Assembly: GCA_041390685.1 (NCBI GenBank)
Contig: JAWKPL010000001.1
Location: 1,922,001-1,986,000, forward strand
Reading direction: 5' to 3'
DNA length: 64,000 nucleotides
DNA from: JAIBBD01 sp041390685
GTDB taxonomy: Bacteria; Chloroflexota; Dehalococcoidia; UBA2979
Below the pieces are notes generated by a model, which did no database searches, was not told the origin of the DNA, and worked only from the letters and a program-made list of their open reading frames with translations. Position 1 is the stretch's first letter. Every line of letters starts with the position of its first letter. Shown piece by piece: positions 49,182 to 58,530 of the stretch. The position numbers and the translations under genes were made by a program.

Positions 49182-50393
49182 ATGTCCGGTGGAGCGCTCG
49201 AGGGCATCGTCGTACTCGACCTGACGCAGGGGGTCGCGGGGCCGTACGCGACGAAGTACTTCTCCGACTACGGCGCCGAGGTTATCAAGATCGAGCAGCC
49301 GGGGCACGGCGACTCGGCGCGCCGCCTCGGCCCGTTCCCCGGCGACGAGCCTCACCTCGAACGCAGCGGGATGTTCCTGCACCTCAACACCGGGAAGCGG
49401 AGCGTTGCGCTCGACCTGCGGACGGCGAGCGGGCAGCGCATCCTGCGCCAGCTGGCCAAGCAGGCGGATATCGTCTTCGAGAGCTTCCGCCCCGGGACAC
49501 TGGCGCGGCTCGGCCTCGACGAGGCGACGCTGGCGAGGCTGAACCCGCGCGCGGCGCTGGTGCAGCTCTCGAACTACGGGCAGACGGGACCTTACCGGGA
49601 CTTCGAGGCCGACGACTTCCTCGCGTACGCCTCGGGCGGGGTCTTTCGCGTGACCGGCGACCCTGAGCGGCCGCCGATCCGGCTCGGACTGTACGCGCCC
49701 CTGTTCCTCGTCGGCGTGGTCGCGGCGGGACTCGCGATGGGGGCGTTCTTTGGATCGCGGCGCGACGGCGCGGGCGAGCGGGTGGATATCTCCATGATGG
49801 AGGTGCTGGCGTCCTCGATGGACCGAGGCGGCCCGAACCTCGTAGCGTACCAGTACAGCGGCGAGCTGACCACAACCCGCGAGCGGATGGGCCGGCTGAG
49901 CGCGCTGCCGAACGGCATCTATCCGTGTGCCGACGGCTACGTCCACGTGAGCACACAGACCGCGTGGTGGCCGCGGCTATGCCGCACCATCGGCAGGCCG
50001 GAGCTGGCCGACGACGACTACTACGTCTCGCGGTTCACGGACTTCGAGGCAGCACCCGATTTCGACGCCCTGATCTACCCGTGGTTCCTCGAGCGCACGA
50101 AGCAGGAAGTCATGGTCGCCGCGCAGGCCGAGGGCTGGCCGGCGAGCGCAATCAACTCCATGGACGACGTGTTTCGCGACCCGCACTTCCGGGCGCGCGA
50201 GTTCTTCCGCTCCATCGAGCATCCGCTCGCGGGGACGCTCGAGTTGCCGGGCCCGCCGTTCCGCATGCTCGGGACCCCGGCTGAGGTCCGGCGCGCGCCG
50301 CTGCTCGGCGAGCACACCGCAGAGGTGCTGCGGTCGCGCCTCGGGTACTCCGCGGAGCAGATTGTGCGGTTGCATCAGGGCGGGGTGATCTAG
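49182..50393 (+). CDS. CaiB/BaiF-type class III CoA-transferase 1
   Basis: The 403-residue protein begins GALEGIVVLDLTQGVAGPYATKYFSDYGAEVIKIEQP, the universal start of family III CoA-transferases. Other motifs follow: NTGKRSVALDLRT, ARLNPRAALVQLSNYGQTGPYRDFEADDFLAYASG (the Asp active-site region), and FFRSIEHPLAGTLELPGPPFRM at the end. It moves CoA between acids through an acyl-CoA/anhydride mechanism. ATG 49182 has GGAGG five bases upstream; the longest frame starts at 48879 on shadow sequence. It is ten bases upstream of a second such gene, so the two may form heterodimers or act in one route. Confidence 0.92.
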   Translation: MSGGALEGIVVLDLTQGVAGPYATKYFSDYGAEVIKIEQPGHGDSARRLGPFPGDEPHLERSGMFLHLNTGKRSVALDLRTASGQRILRQLAKQADIVFESFRPGTLARLGLDEATLARLNPRAALVQLSNYGQTGPYRDFEADDFLAYASGGVFRVTGDPERPPIRLGLYAPLFLVGVVAAGLAMGAFFGSRRDGAGERVDISMMEVLASSMDRGGPNLVAYQYSGELTTTRERMGRLSALPNGIYPCADGYVHVSTQTAWWPRLCRTIGRPELADDDYYVSRFTDFEAAPDFDALIYPWFLERTKQEVMVAAQAEGWPASAINSMDDVFRDPHFRAREFFRSIEHPLAGTLELPGPPFRMLGTPAEVRRAPLLGEHTAEVLRSRLGYSAEQIVRLHQGGVI

Positions 50394-50403
50394 GAGGCCT
50401 GCG

Positions 50404-51714
50404 ATGAGCGAGTCCGAGCGTCGACTGCCCCTTGAGGGTGTACGTGTGCTGGCGCAGGCGATCGTGTGGGCCGGCCCGTTCGCAACGCTCATCCTCGCAG
50501 ACCTCGGCGCCGAAGTGATCGAGGTGGAGTCGATCCAACACCTCAATCCGACGCGCACGAACTACCGGCACCTGCCGCCGGCGCTGCTGGCGGGCCGCAT
50601 CGGGACGAACTACGTGGACCGCGACGGCAGCGAGGGGTTCTGGGACCGCCAGTCGTACTTCAACTACGGCAAGCGGGGCTGCAAGTCGGTCACGCTGAAC
50701 CTGCGGAGCGAGCGTGGCCGCGAGCTGTTCTACGAACTGGTGCGGCAGGCGGACGTGTTCATTGAGAACAACGCGGCGAACGTAGCGGAGCACCTGCGCG
50801 TCGACTATCCAACGCTGTCGAGCATCAACCCGCGGCTGATCATGGTGCGCTTCCCGGGCTTTGGGACGGTGGGGCCGTACCGGCATTTCAAGGGCTACGG
50901 CACCATTATGGAGGCCGTGGCCGGTCACACGGCGATCCGCGGCTACGAGGACAGCGACCCCTCGATGACGCCGAACTCGCTGCACGGCGACCCGAACGCC
51001 GGCGCGAACGTCGCGTTCGCGGTGCAGGCGGCGCTCTACGCCCGCGAGCGGACGGGGCAGGGCCAGGAGATCGACCTGTCGCAGGCGGAAGCGGTGCTGG
51101 GCCACCTCGCACACGCGTTCATGGACTACTCGATGAACCGGCGCGTGCACGGGCACTGGGGCAACCGCCACCCCTCGATGGCGCCCCACGACGTGTATCG
51201 CTGTGCCGGGGATGACCGTTGGGTCGCGATTGCCGTGCCGAGCGACGAGGCGTTCGCGGCGCTTTGCGATGCGATCGGACGGCCGGATCTCGCTCGGGAC
51301 CCGAGGTATGCCACGGTGGTTGAGCGGTACGAGCATCGAACAGACCTCGACGCTGTGATCGAGGCGTGGACGTGCCGCCGCGACGCGCGCGAAGCGATGG
51401 CGAAGCTGCAGGCGGCGGGTGTGCCGGCCGCCGAACTGACGCATCAGGAGGAACTGACCGACCACCCCCAGCTCGTCGAGCGCGAGTTCTTTCAGCGAAT
51501 CACGCACCCGGCAGCGGGCACTCACAGGTACCCCGGTCCGATGGGCCGCTTCGCGCGGAATCCGCTCACGCCCGTGCGGGGCCCCGCGCCCACCCTGGGC
51601 CAACACAACCGCGACGTGCTGTGCGGCGTGCTGGGGCTCTCGGATGAGGAGTACCGCGCGCTCGAGGAGGAGCAAGTGATCGGGACGGCGTACCTCGAGA
51701 CGGCGACCACGTAG
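50404..51714 (+). CDS. CaiB/BaiF-type class III CoA-transferase 2
   Basis: The 436-residue protein has the same family layout: LEGVRVLAQAIVWAGPFATLILADLGAEVIEVE, KRGCKSVTLNLRSERGRELF, LIMVRFPGFGTVGPYRHFKGY with the active Asp replaced in this region by YGTIMEAVAGHTAIRGYED, and FFQRITHPAAGTHRYPGPMG near the C-terminus. The insertion TNYRHLPPALLAGRIGTNYV is longer than in gene 1. It transfers CoA between carboxylic acids. It starts at ATG 50404 with AGGAGG just before, right after gene 1, forming an operon of two. Confidence 0.92.
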   Translation: MSESERRLPLEGVRVLAQAIVWAGPFATLILADLGAEVIEVESIQHLNPTRTNYRHLPPALLAGRIGTNYVDRDGSEGFWDRQSYFNYGKRGCKSVTLNLRSERGRELFYELVRQADVFIENNAANVAEHLRVDYPTLSSINPRLIMVRFPGFGTVGPYRHFKGYGTIMEAVAGHTAIRGYEDSDPSMTPNSLHGDPNAGANVAFAVQAALYARERTGQGQEIDLSQAEAVLGHLAHAFMDYSMNRRVHGHWGNRHPSMAPHDVYRCAGDDRWVAIAVPSDEAFAALCDAIGRPDLARDPRYATVVERYEHRTDLDAVIEAWTCRRDAREAMAKLQAAGVPAAELTHQEELTDHPQLVEREFFQRITHPAAGTHRYPGPMGRFARNPLTPVRGPAPTLGQHNRDVLCGVLGLSDEEYRALEEEQVIGTAYLETATT

Positions 51715-51729
51715 CTGCCACGTCCGTGG

Positions 51730-52335
51730 CTACGGCGCGTCCCGCCACATCAGCCACAGCGAGGGGCCACGCCGGGCGAGGTCGAGCCGCTCGACGACGC
51801 GGAAGCCGTGCTTCACGTACAGCGGCACGTTGCGCGCCTTCGAGCTCTCGAGGTAGGCAGGCAGGCGGTCGCGGTCGCAGGCCTCGAGGCCGGCACGGAT
51901 CAGTGCGGAGCCAACGCCGCGCCCTTGGTGCTCCGGTTCGACCCCGACGAGGTACAGGTAGCGGTGCGGCTCGCGGGGGTAGCGCGCCTCGGTGGCCCGG
52001 ATAAGGCGCCAGAGTCGGTGCAGCCGGAGCGGCCCGCTGTACCTCGACAGTCCCGGCATCGCTCGCAGCAGGCCGATCAGCGGCGACGGCTGCGCGCCTG
52101 GCGCGGGGCGCCAGAGCGCCGCGCCGGCCGCACCCGCGGCGAGGTACACCTCAGCGGAGTCGAGGTAGTCGGCGACCTCGTGGCGGAAGTGGTCCTGGAG
52201 CAGGTCGAGCGGGAAGCGCTCGCGCATGAACCAGCGGTAGACGGGGTCGTCCGCGAACGCCCGCGTGAGGATGGCGGCGACGGCGTCGCCATCGCCCGTT
52301 GAGGCGCGCGTGACCATCCCGCCAACTGTGTCCAT
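51730..52335 (-). CDS. GNAT-family N-acetyltransferase
   Basis: The 201-residue protein has the GNAT fold: RASTGDGDAVAAILTRAF at the start, and the acetyl-CoA-binding motif A YLVGVEPEHQGRGVGSALIR (Q-x-x-G-x-G/A) near residue 130. It ends with ARNVPLYVKHGFRVVERLDL and PSLWLMWRDAP. The middle part PLRLHRLWRLIRATEARYP is typical of the group that acetylates small amines or antibiotics. The acceptor is unknown. It converges with the CoA-transferase pair and is preceded on its strand by an NAD-epimerase-like gene. ATG 52335 or ATG 52317 can be the start. Confidence 0.9.
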   Translation of the reverse strand: MDTVGGMVTRASTGDGDAVAAILTRAFADDPVYRWFMRERFPLDLLQDHFRHEVADYLDSAEVYLAAGAAGAALWRPAPGAQPSPLIGLLRAMPGLSRYSGPLRLHRLWRLIRATEARYPREPHRYLYLVGVEPEHQGRGVGSALIRAGLEACDRDRLPAYLESSKARNVPLYVKHGFRVVERLDLARRGPSLWLMWRDAP

Positions 52336-52344
52336 CGCGCGATC

Positions 52345-53247
52345 TTACCGGGCGTCGTCCCCGACGAGGGCCTCGATCGCCTGCAGGTACGACCGCGGAC
52401 GGCGGTCGAGCGGGAATCGGCGTGACGGATCCCGGCAGACCTGCGGGTCGCGCAGCGTTTCGAGGAGGAGGCGAGTCTCGCGTCGGGGAAGGCGGGCGAG
52501 GGTCCACGCGGCGTGTTCTCCGATGGACTCGCCGCGTCCCGGAAGCGGCAGGTACAGCCGGCGCCGGTGTCGTGCCGCGCCCCACGCGCGGACGACGGAG
52601 CCGAAGGTGGTGCGCTCGGAGCCGCATACGTCGAAGGAGCGTCCGTCGTACTCGGTGTCCAGGCAGGCGAGGCGGAGCGCCTCGGTGACATCGGCGAGCG
52701 CCACTGGTTCGGCGGGCACGCGACGCCAGGAGAAGAGTGGCACGACAGGCGAGCGGTCGACGAGCCGCCGCATCATCTCGAAGAGCGTGCCTCCCCGTCC
52801 GACGATCAGCGACGAGCGGAGCACGACGGTGCGCAGTCCGGACTGGCGGACGGCCAGCTCGACGGCCCAGCGGCCGAGCAGGTACCGGGAGAGGGAGGCC
52901 TCCGAAGCGCCGACGCAGCCGAGGAAGACGACGCGCTGCACCCCCGCCAGCCGGGCGGCGAGCATCGCGTTTTGCACAGCCTCCAGGTCGCTGGCGATGA
53001 CATCACCTGGTCGGTCGACGGTGTGCACGAGGTAGACGAGCGTCTCGACGCCCTGCATCGCGTCGTGCAGGCCGCGGCGGGAGATCAGGTCGGCGGTGAC
53101 GGCCTCGTGGCCGTGGTCGCGTAGGCGGACGGCATCGAACTCGGATCGTACGAGCGCGCGGACGGGGGCGGCGCCGGCGCCGCGGGCCGCGAACTCCTCG
53201 AGCAGCGCGCGGCCGACAAAGCCCGAGGCGCCCGCGACGAGAATCAC
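52345..53247 (-). CDS. NAD(P)-binding epimerase/NmrA-like protein
   Basis: The 300-residue protein starts VILVAGASGFVGRALLEEFA, the Rossmann G-x-x-G-x-x-G motif of extended SDR or NmrA-like proteins. It continues with VRSEFDAVRLRDHGHEAVTADL, VETLVYLVHTVD, VQRVVFLGCVGA and RTVVLRSSLIVGRGG. The active Y-x3-K is not clear, so it may be an atypical SDR or NADPH sensor of the complex-I NDUFA9 type. GTG 53247 has GAGG upstream; the open frame extends far into shadow sequence of ilvD and is rejected. It is 20 bases downstream of ilvD. Confidence 0.83.
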   Translation of the reverse strand: MILVAGASGFVGRALLEEFAARGAGAAPVRALVRSEFDAVRLRDHGHEAVTADLISRRGLHDAMQGVETLVYLVHTVDRPGDVIASDLEAVQNAMLAARLAGVQRVVFLGCVGASEASLSRYLLGRWAVELAVRQSGLRTVVLRSSLIVGRGGTLFEMMRRLVDRSPVVPLFSWRRVPAEPVALADVTEALRLACLDTEYDGRSFDVCGSERTTFGSVVRAWGAARHRRRLYLPLPGRGESIGEHAAWTLARLPRRETRLLLETLRDPQVCRDPSRRFPLDRRPRSYLQAIEALVGDDAR

Positions 53248-53267
53248 CGGGCGCCTCGCATCCCTCG

Positions 53268-54941
53268 CTAGATGGTCACGGCCCCGCGCTCGGCGCCGGA
53301 CACGTCGCGCGCGTACTTCGCGAACACCCCGGCGGTGTAGCGCGGTGCAGGAGGCGTCCACGCGTCGAGCCGTGCCCGGATCTCGTCGTCGGTCAGTTCG
53401 ACGTCGAGCCGGCGCGCCTCGATGTCGAGGCTGACGATGTCGCCCTCGCGGAGGGCGGCGATCGGCCCGCCGACGAATGCCTCGGGGGCGACGTGGCCGG
53501 CCATCAGCCCACGCGTGGCGCCCGAGAAGCGGCCGTCGGTGAGCAAAGCGACGCTCTCGCCGAGTCCCTCGCCGACGAGGGCGGCGGTGACACCGAGCAT
53601 CTCGCGCATTCCGGGCCCGCCCTTCGGACCCTCGTAGCGAATGACGACCACGTCGCCCGGGTTGATGCGGCGGTCGGTCACCGCCTGGAAGGCGTCTTCC
53701 TCGCGGTCGAAGACGCGCGCGGGGCCGCGGTGCTGCATGCGCTCGTGACCGGCGACCTTCACCACGCAGCCCTCGGGCGCGAGGTTGCCCTTGAGAATGA
53801 CGAGGCCGCCGGTCGCCTTGAGCGCCTGCTCGACCGGCACGATTACGTCCTGGCCAGGCTCCTCGACGGCGTCCGCGCATTCCTCGGCGATGGTGCGGCC
53901 GGTGACGGTCATGACGTCGCCGTGCAGCTTCCCGGCATCGAGCAGGCGCTTCGCGAGGAGCGGGGTGCCGCCCGCGCGGTCCATGTCGAGGGCGACGTAG
54001 CGCCCACCGGGCCGGAGGTCGCCGATGAGCGGCGTCTGCTCGCTGATGCGGTCGAAGTCATCGATGTCGAGCGGGATGCCCGCCTCGTGGGCGATGGCGA
54101 GCAGGTGCAGCACGACGTTGGTGGACCCCCCCGTCGAGGCGGCGGCGATGATGCCGTTCTCGATCGCCTTGCGGTCCACGATGTCTCGCGGAAGCTGTCC
54201 GCGACGCAGGACGTCCATCACGAGCTCGCCGGCACGGCGGCCGACGTCGTCCTTGCGCGGGTCGGTCGCGCCGGAGGAGGCGGACCCGAAGGGCGACAGC
54301 CCGATGAACTCCGTGACGATGGCCATGGTGTTGGCGGTGTACTGCGCGCCACATGCGCCGGCGCCGGGGCAGGCGGCGTCCTCGATGGCGGTCAGCTGCG
54401 CGTCCGTGATCGAGCCCGCGGCGTGCTGGCCGACGCCCTCGAAGACATCCTGGATGGTGATGTCATGGTCCTCGTACCGTCCGGGCGCGATCGAGCCGCT
54501 GTACAGGACGAGGCTGGGGATGTTCAGCCGCAGGAGCGCCATGCTCGCCGCCGGAATGGTCTTGTCGCAGCCGACGATGACCACGGCGGCGTCGAACGAG
54601 TAGCCAACGCCGCAGAGCTCGATTGAGTCCGTGATGACCTCGCGGCTGATGAGGGATGCCTTCATCCCCTCGGTGCCCATGGAGATACCGTCACTGATGG
54701 AGACGGTATTGACCTCCATCGGCGTCCCGCCGGCGGCGCGGATGCCCGCCATGACCTGCTGCGCGAGCGCGCGCTGGCTGAAGTTGCACGGCATCGTGCC
54801 GATCCACTCATGGGCGACCATGACGAGGGGCTTCCTGAGGTCGTCTCCGGTGAGGCCGATGGACTTGAAATAGGAGCGTGCGGGAGCGCGACCGGGGCCG
54901 TCGACAAGCGTGTGGCTGCGGTGACGGGGGTCGAACGGCAT
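53268..54941 (-). CDS. ilvD: Dihydroxy-acid dehydratase (IlvD)
   Basis: The 557-residue enzyme shows the full family pattern. Cys52 (GTMPCNFSQ), Cys125 (VGCDKTIPA) and Cys197 (CPGAGACGAQYTANTM) are the Fe-S ligands, and Lys127 is near the active site. The C-terminal GRFSGATRGLMAGHVAPEA is another signature. It converts 2,3-dihydroxy-isovalerate and 2,3-dihydroxy-3-methylvalerate to the 2-keto acids in branched-chain amino acid synthesis. Length is standard. The ATG 54941 is close to the divergent universal stress gene. No other ilv genes are here, so it is an isolated biosynthetic gene. Confidence 0.97.
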   Translation of the reverse strand: MPFDPRHRSHTLVDGPGRAPARSYFKSIGLTGDDLRKPLVMVAHEWIGTMPCNFSQRALAQQVMAGIRAAGGTPMEVNTVSISDGISMGTEGMKASLISREVITDSIELCGVGYSFDAAVVIVGCDKTIPAASMALLRLNIPSLVLYSGSIAPGRYEDHDITIQDVFEGVGQHAAGSITDAQLTAIEDAACPGAGACGAQYTANTMAIVTEFIGLSPFGSASSGATDPRKDDVGRRAGELVMDVLRRGQLPRDIVDRKAIENGIIAAASTGGSTNVVLHLLAIAHEAGIPLDIDDFDRISEQTPLIGDLRPGGRYVALDMDRAGGTPLLAKRLLDAGKLHGDVMTVTGRTIAEECADAVEEPGQDVIVPVEQALKATGGLVILKGNLAPEGCVVKVAGHERMQHRGPARVFDREEDAFQAVTDRRINPGDVVVIRYEGPKGGPGMREMLGVTAALVGEGLGESVALLTDGRFSGATRGLMAGHVAPEAFVGGPIAALREGDIVSLDIEARRLDVELTDDEIRARLDAWTPPAPRYTAGVFAKYARDVSGAERGAVTI

Positions 54942-55081
54942 ATGTGGCTCCTCTACGCGGTTCAGGGCGATCCGCGGAATTGTACCAAGGGTGGCGGTGC
55001 GCTCATCCTCGCCGGAAGGGACTCGTGCTCAAAACGCAGATGTGTATGATGCACCGGGCGAATGCATCCGAGGAGGCTGTT

Positions 55082-55561
55082 GTGTACGAGAAGATCCTGC
55101 TGACCCACGACGGCTCCGACCTGGCCGGTCAGGCGATCAAGCACGCGTCGGCGCTTGCGAAGGCGACGGGCGCTGAGGTCGTCGTGCTCCAGGTAGTGGA
55201 CTCGGTTGCGCAGCTCATGGCACAGATGACGACGGGCACGATTGAGCCGCTCCCCGCGGGCCCGCTGACCGCGGAGATTGCACAGGAGTCCGTGAGCGGA
55301 CAGCACGAGCTGGCGGAGCAGAACCTCGGTCATGTGCGTGACGCGCTCAAGGAACAGGGCGTCGAGAAGGTCAGCATGATCGTCGTCGAGGGGCGGCCCG
55401 AGGACGCCATCGTGCAGGCGGTACAGGATGTCGGCGCCGACCTCGTGGTGATCTCGACGCACGGCCGGACGGGGTTCCGGCGCGCGGTGATGGGCTCGGT
55501 CGCCGACCACGTGATCCGCAACACCCCGGGCGCGCCCGTCCTCGTCGTCCACCTCGACTAG
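55082..55561 (+). CDS. Universal stress protein (UspA family)
   Basis: The 159-residue protein is a single UspA domain: VYEKILLTHDGSDLAGQAIK at the start, VEGRPEDAIVQAVQDVGADL in the middle, and the ATP-binding STHGRTGFRRAVMGSVA (G-x2-G-x9-G-S) near the end, then VIRNTPGAPVLVVH. GTG 55082 follows GAGGAGG by five bases and is preferred to the frame's start. It binds ATP and helps survival under stress; partner unknown. It is divergent from ilvD and converges with the DUF3090 gene. Confidence 0.93.
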   Translation: MYEKILLTHDGSDLAGQAIKHASALAKATGAEVVVLQVVDSVAQLMAQMTTGTIEPLPAGPLTAEIAQESVSGQHELAEQNLGHVRDALKEQGVEKVSMIVVEGRPEDAIVQAVQDVGADLVVISTHGRTGFRRAVMGSVADHVIRNTPGAPVLVVHLD

Positions 55562-55589
55562 CCCCCCGCCGCGGCCAGCCCGGAAGGGC

Positions 55590-55608
55590 GCCTCCGCGTC
55601 CCGGAGGC
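55590..55608. terminator. Terminator between convergent genes
   Basis: GCCTCCG and CGGAGGC pair with a five-base loop CGTCC, in the 52-bp gap between the universal stress gene and the DUF3090 gene; it may serve both. Confidence 0.55.
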
Positions 55609-55613
55609 TCGTC

Positions 55614-56153
55614 CTACGTGGACGGGTCGTCCGGTCCGGGAATCGGCGCTTCTTTCGAGTGGCCGTTGGAGCCGGGGCAAAAGTGGGGCTGGCCGGCGTC
55701 CGGCAGCGGCCGTCCGCAGAGGGGGCATAGCGGCCGTCCCGCGGCGACCACGCTGGCGATGACACGGACGAGGTTCAGCGCGTCCGTACGTCCGATCTCC
55801 ATGCGGAACGTAGGCGTGTCCCCACGCTCGAGTCCCGACTGGTCGTCAGCCAGGAGCGCCAGGCGCTCGGTCTCGGGGTCGAAGTCGAGCCCGAGGCGCA
55901 CGACCTGCATGTCGACCTCTGGGTCGTTGACGAACGACCCGAGGGAGGGCGCCTGCCCCGCGGGATCGCCTCGGTGCTGCGAACGCTCGGCAAGGACCTG
56001 AGAGATCGCACGGCCGAGCGTCGCCAGTTGCTCCTTCTCCAGCCAGAGCGCTGCATAGTTGCTGCCCGATCGGGCGCGCACACGAAAGGTCCGCTGGCCC
56101 GGCTCGCCGATCGCTTCGGCGTCCACGGCGTCGACGAGGCCAAAGTCGATCAA
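55614..56153 (-). CDS. DUF3090 (TIGR03847) family protein
   Basis: The 179-residue protein has the family pattern DFGLVDAVDAEAIGEPGQRT, RARSGSNYAALWLEKEQL, DMQVVRLGLDFDPETERLALLADD, and a C-terminal zinc-knuckle-like CPLCGRPLPDAGQPHFCPGSNGH (two Cys pairs). It is a conserved cytoplasmic protein found mainly in Actinobacteria and Chloroflexota, with no proven function. In actinobacteria it often sits beside a DUF1810 or SCO1664 kinase-like partner; here the neighbours differ. Start ATG 56153 fits the family start. Confidence 0.93.
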   Translation of the reverse strand: MIDFGLVDAVDAEAIGEPGQRTFRVRARSGSNYAALWLEKEQLATLGRAISQVLAERSQHRGDPAGQAPSLGSFVNDPEVDMQVVRLGLDFDPETERLALLADDQSGLERGDTPTFRMEIGRTDALNLVRVIASVVAAGRPLCPLCGRPLPDAGQPHFCPGSNGHSKEAPIPGPDDPST

Positions 56154-56248
56154 CGGGCACCTCCTCAGGTGGGCGGAGCGTAGGGAGGCCTCACGTCGGG
56201 GTCAAGAAACAGAGCCACCCTCTCTGGCGCCGTCCTACTATCTCAAGC

Positions 56249-57340
56249 ATGCGTACCGGACGGCGCGCCTTCCTCTTCACGGCGTTCTCGGCGCTGGCAG
56301 GCGTGCCGCTCGCGTGCGCCTCGGAGCGGGTGGACGTGCGCATCCAGCCAGCGGGGGCACCCTCCGTCGCGCCCGCCTCGGAGCAGACGGGCCTCGCGTC
56401 CGCGACGCCCTCAAGGCCCCCTGTCGAGGCAGGGATCCGCGTCGGGGCGGTAGGCGACCTCATGCTCGCGCGCGACATCACGACGCTGATGCAGCAGCAC
56501 GGAGCCGGCTATCCCTTCGAGCGGGTGCGCCCGCTCATCGAGGGCGTGGACTACCTGATCGGCAATATGGAGGGCACCTTCACCACGCGCGGATCGCCGC
56601 TCGCGAAGACGTACACGTTTCGCACGCCACCGGAACTGGCGGCCGGGCTCGCGGAGGCGGGTTTTGGCCTCGTGACGCTGGGCAACAACCACGCGGCCGA
56701 CTTCGGGGCGGTGAGCCTCGATGACACCCTGAGTACGCTCGACCGTGTGGGTGTCGCCTCTGTCGGCGCTGGCGCGGAGGAGCGGTCGGCCCGCGCGCCG
56801 TACGTCGTGGACGTGGCCGGCCAGCGGCTCGGCGTCCTGAGCTACTGCGGTGTCGGTGAGTCCGTGTTCGCGGGGGCCGGAGCAGGCGTCGCCCTCGCAG
56901 ACCCGGAGATCGTGCACGAAGACGCCAACCGCGTGGCGCCCGACGTGGACCACCTGCTCGTCTTCATGCATGCGGGCACCGAGTACGTCCGTCAGCCGAC
57001 GACGCTCCAGCGTGATGTGGCGCACGCGGCCATCGAGGCGGGCGCCGCGGCTGTGATTGGCTCACACCCGCACGTGCTGCAGGGTGTGGAGTGGTACCGG
57101 GAGCGCCCGATCCTCTACAGCCTGGGGAACTTCGTGTTCGACCTGGACCCCGACGACCTCGCGACGCTGGGAAGCGCGCCCTTCGAGACGGCGGTGGCGG
57201 TGCTGACGCTACGGCCCGGAGCACGTCCTGCGCTCGAGTTCCGCCCGGCGTTCATTGACCCGCTGGAGAATCGGCCGCGGCCCGCGACTGACGAGGAGGC
57301 GTCGCGCGTCCTCGAAGCGCTCGGCGAAATCCGCGGGTAG
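56249..57340 (+). CDS. CapA-family (poly-gamma-glutamate synthesis type) metallophosphatase
   Basis: The 363-residue protein begins with a Tat-like signal (RRAFLF) and a lipobox-like VPLAC with Cys23, so it may be an exported lipoprotein. The CapA domain shows VGAVGDLMLARDI, YLIGNMEGTFTTRGSP, GFGLVTLGNNHAADFG, VVDVAGQRLGVLSYCG, and AAAVIGSHPHVLQGVEWY followed by ILYSLGNFVFD. The metal ligands D, N, H and H of the calcineurin-like fold are present. In Bacillus CapA makes the polyglutamate capsule; in other bacteria the function is less sure. It stands alone on the plus strand after the DUF3090 gene. Confidence 0.9.
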   Translation: MRTGRRAFLFTAFSALAGVPLACASERVDVRIQPAGAPSVAPASEQTGLASATPSRPPVEAGIRVGAVGDLMLARDITTLMQQHGAGYPFERVRPLIEGVDYLIGNMEGTFTTRGSPLAKTYTFRTPPELAAGLAEAGFGLVTLGNNHAADFGAVSLDDTLSTLDRVGVASVGAGAEERSARAPYVVDVAGQRLGVLSYCGVGESVFAGAGAGVALADPEIVHEDANRVAPDVDHLLVFMHAGTEYVRQPTTLQRDVAHAAIEAGAAAVIGSHPHVLQGVEWYRERPILYSLGNFVFDLDPDDLATLGSAPFETAVAVLTLRPGARPALEFRPAFIDPLENRPRPATDEEASRVLEALGEIRG

Positions 57341-57342
57341 GC

Positions 57343-58530
57343 TCAGGGCAACGCCAGGAACGCATCCGAGATCTGCGACTGGACGCCGGCGTTGGCGGTC
57401 TGCGGGAAGACCAGCATCACGTTGACGTTGAAGTAGACGACCGCCGCGTCCGCGGCACAGTTCCCGTTTTGGTACTGCGGGCGCCCGGCGCCGACGGCCC
57501 AGTCGCGCGAGAAGGCAGCGGCGTCCGGGTAGACGAGCAACACGATGCGCTGCTCCGCGCCGTTGGCGGACACGCGATACGACTTCGGGGTGGTTCCGGG
57601 GCTGTCGCAGGCGAAAGCCTCGTCCGTGGCGTTCGCGGTGAGCCCTCGCGACCGGAGGGCGGCAAGGATGGCCGCCTCGTCGTAGGGGGTGCCCGGCAGC
57701 GGCTGCGCGGTGGCCGTCGCGGGCGTGGGCGATGCGGCGGGCGACGCGCCGTTTCCAGCCGCGTCGCCGGTGGCGAGGGGTGTGCCGAGGGCGGGCGCCT
57801 GAACGCCGCTGTCGGTCGTGCCGGCCGTGCCGTCACCCCCACCCCCGCCGCCGATGGCGGATACCACGACCACGAGCAGCAGGAGGAGCACGGCGGCGGC
57901 AACGCCGGCGACGATGAGCGTGCGCCGCGGGTCGATGTCGTATTGCTCACGTACGTACGCCGATCCGCGACGGGTCTGATACGAGGCAAAGGCGGCGGTC
58001 CGGCGGGCGTACGCGGCGACCGTCGTCCGGGCGTTCCTCGTACGCGGCGAGCGGTAGGCAGCGACGACGCCATCACGGGCGCGCACGGCGGCAGATCGCG
58101 ACCATGCAGCGGCGCGAGCGCCGGCCGTCGAGGCGGCAGCGGCCGCTCCCCCGGCGGCACGCTGCGCCGTCGCGCCCGCCGCCGCGGTGCGCTCAGACGT
58201 CCGGCGTGGGGGGCGCGGGGGCGCGGCCGGCTCGCGGATGGCCGCGGGACGTTCTTCCAGGGGGGCGGCGGTCGGGGCGGCGGCCGGCTGCGGCAGCGCC
58301 ACTGGCTTGCCGGCAGGCGCCGCCGCAGCCGGCGCCGAGCGAGCAGGCTCGGGCATGGGCCGCGGCGCAGGGGGCGTAGCCCGCTCCGGCGAGCGGTAGG
58401 CTCGCGGTGGCGCAGGCCGCCGGGGACCTCGAGGGGCGAGCCGCTGGACGGGGTGAGGCGGCAGTGGGCGTCCGCGACGGTACCCCGGCGGATACCCGCG
58501 TCGCTGCGAGTCGCGGACGACGGCGGCCAC
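57343..58530 (-). CDS. Pro/Ala/Arg-rich membrane protein
   Basis: The protein has 395 residues from the first standard start (GTG 58530). Residues 1-185 are low-complexity (Pro, Ala, Arg). A transmembrane helix lies at about 208-230 (LIVAGVAAAVLLLLLVVVVSAIGG), and a 165-residue C-terminal domain (PYDEAAILAALRSRGLTANA, QRIVLLVYPDAAAFSRDW, VYFNVNVMLVFP) follows outside the membrane. The frame stays open upstream to about 58600; a CTG at 58578 six bases after AGAAGG would add a first hydrophobic helix (LIPLLVLVLATVAVGLVAAVV). The real N-terminus is thus unclear. The function is unknown; GC-rich low-complexity DNA makes it a risk for wrong frames. Confidence 0.65.
   Translation of the reverse strand: MAAVVRDSQRRGYPPGYRRGRPLPPHPVQRLAPRGPRRPAPPRAYRSPERATPPAPRPMPEPARSAPAAAAPAGKPVALPQPAAAPTAAPLEERPAAIREPAAPPRPPRRTSERTAAAGATAQRAAGGAAAAASTAGARAAAWSRSAAVRARDGVVAAYRSPRTRNARTTVAAYARRTAAFASYQTRRGSAYVREQYDIDPRRTLIVAGVAAAVLLLLLVVVVSAIGGGGGGDGTAGTTDSGVQAPALGTPLATGDAAGNGASPAASPTPATATAQPLPGTPYDEAAILAALRSRGLTANATDEAFACDSPGTTPKSYRVSANGAEQRIVLLVYPDAAAFSRDWAVGAGRPQYQNGNCAADAAVVYFNVNVMLVFPQTANAGVQSQISDAFLALP

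Noticed and set aside
53248..53880. Extension of the NAD-epimerase-like frame upstream into ilvD
   Set aside because: The extension is Arg-rich shadow of ilvD; GTG 53247 with a ribosome site fits the Rossmann start exactly.
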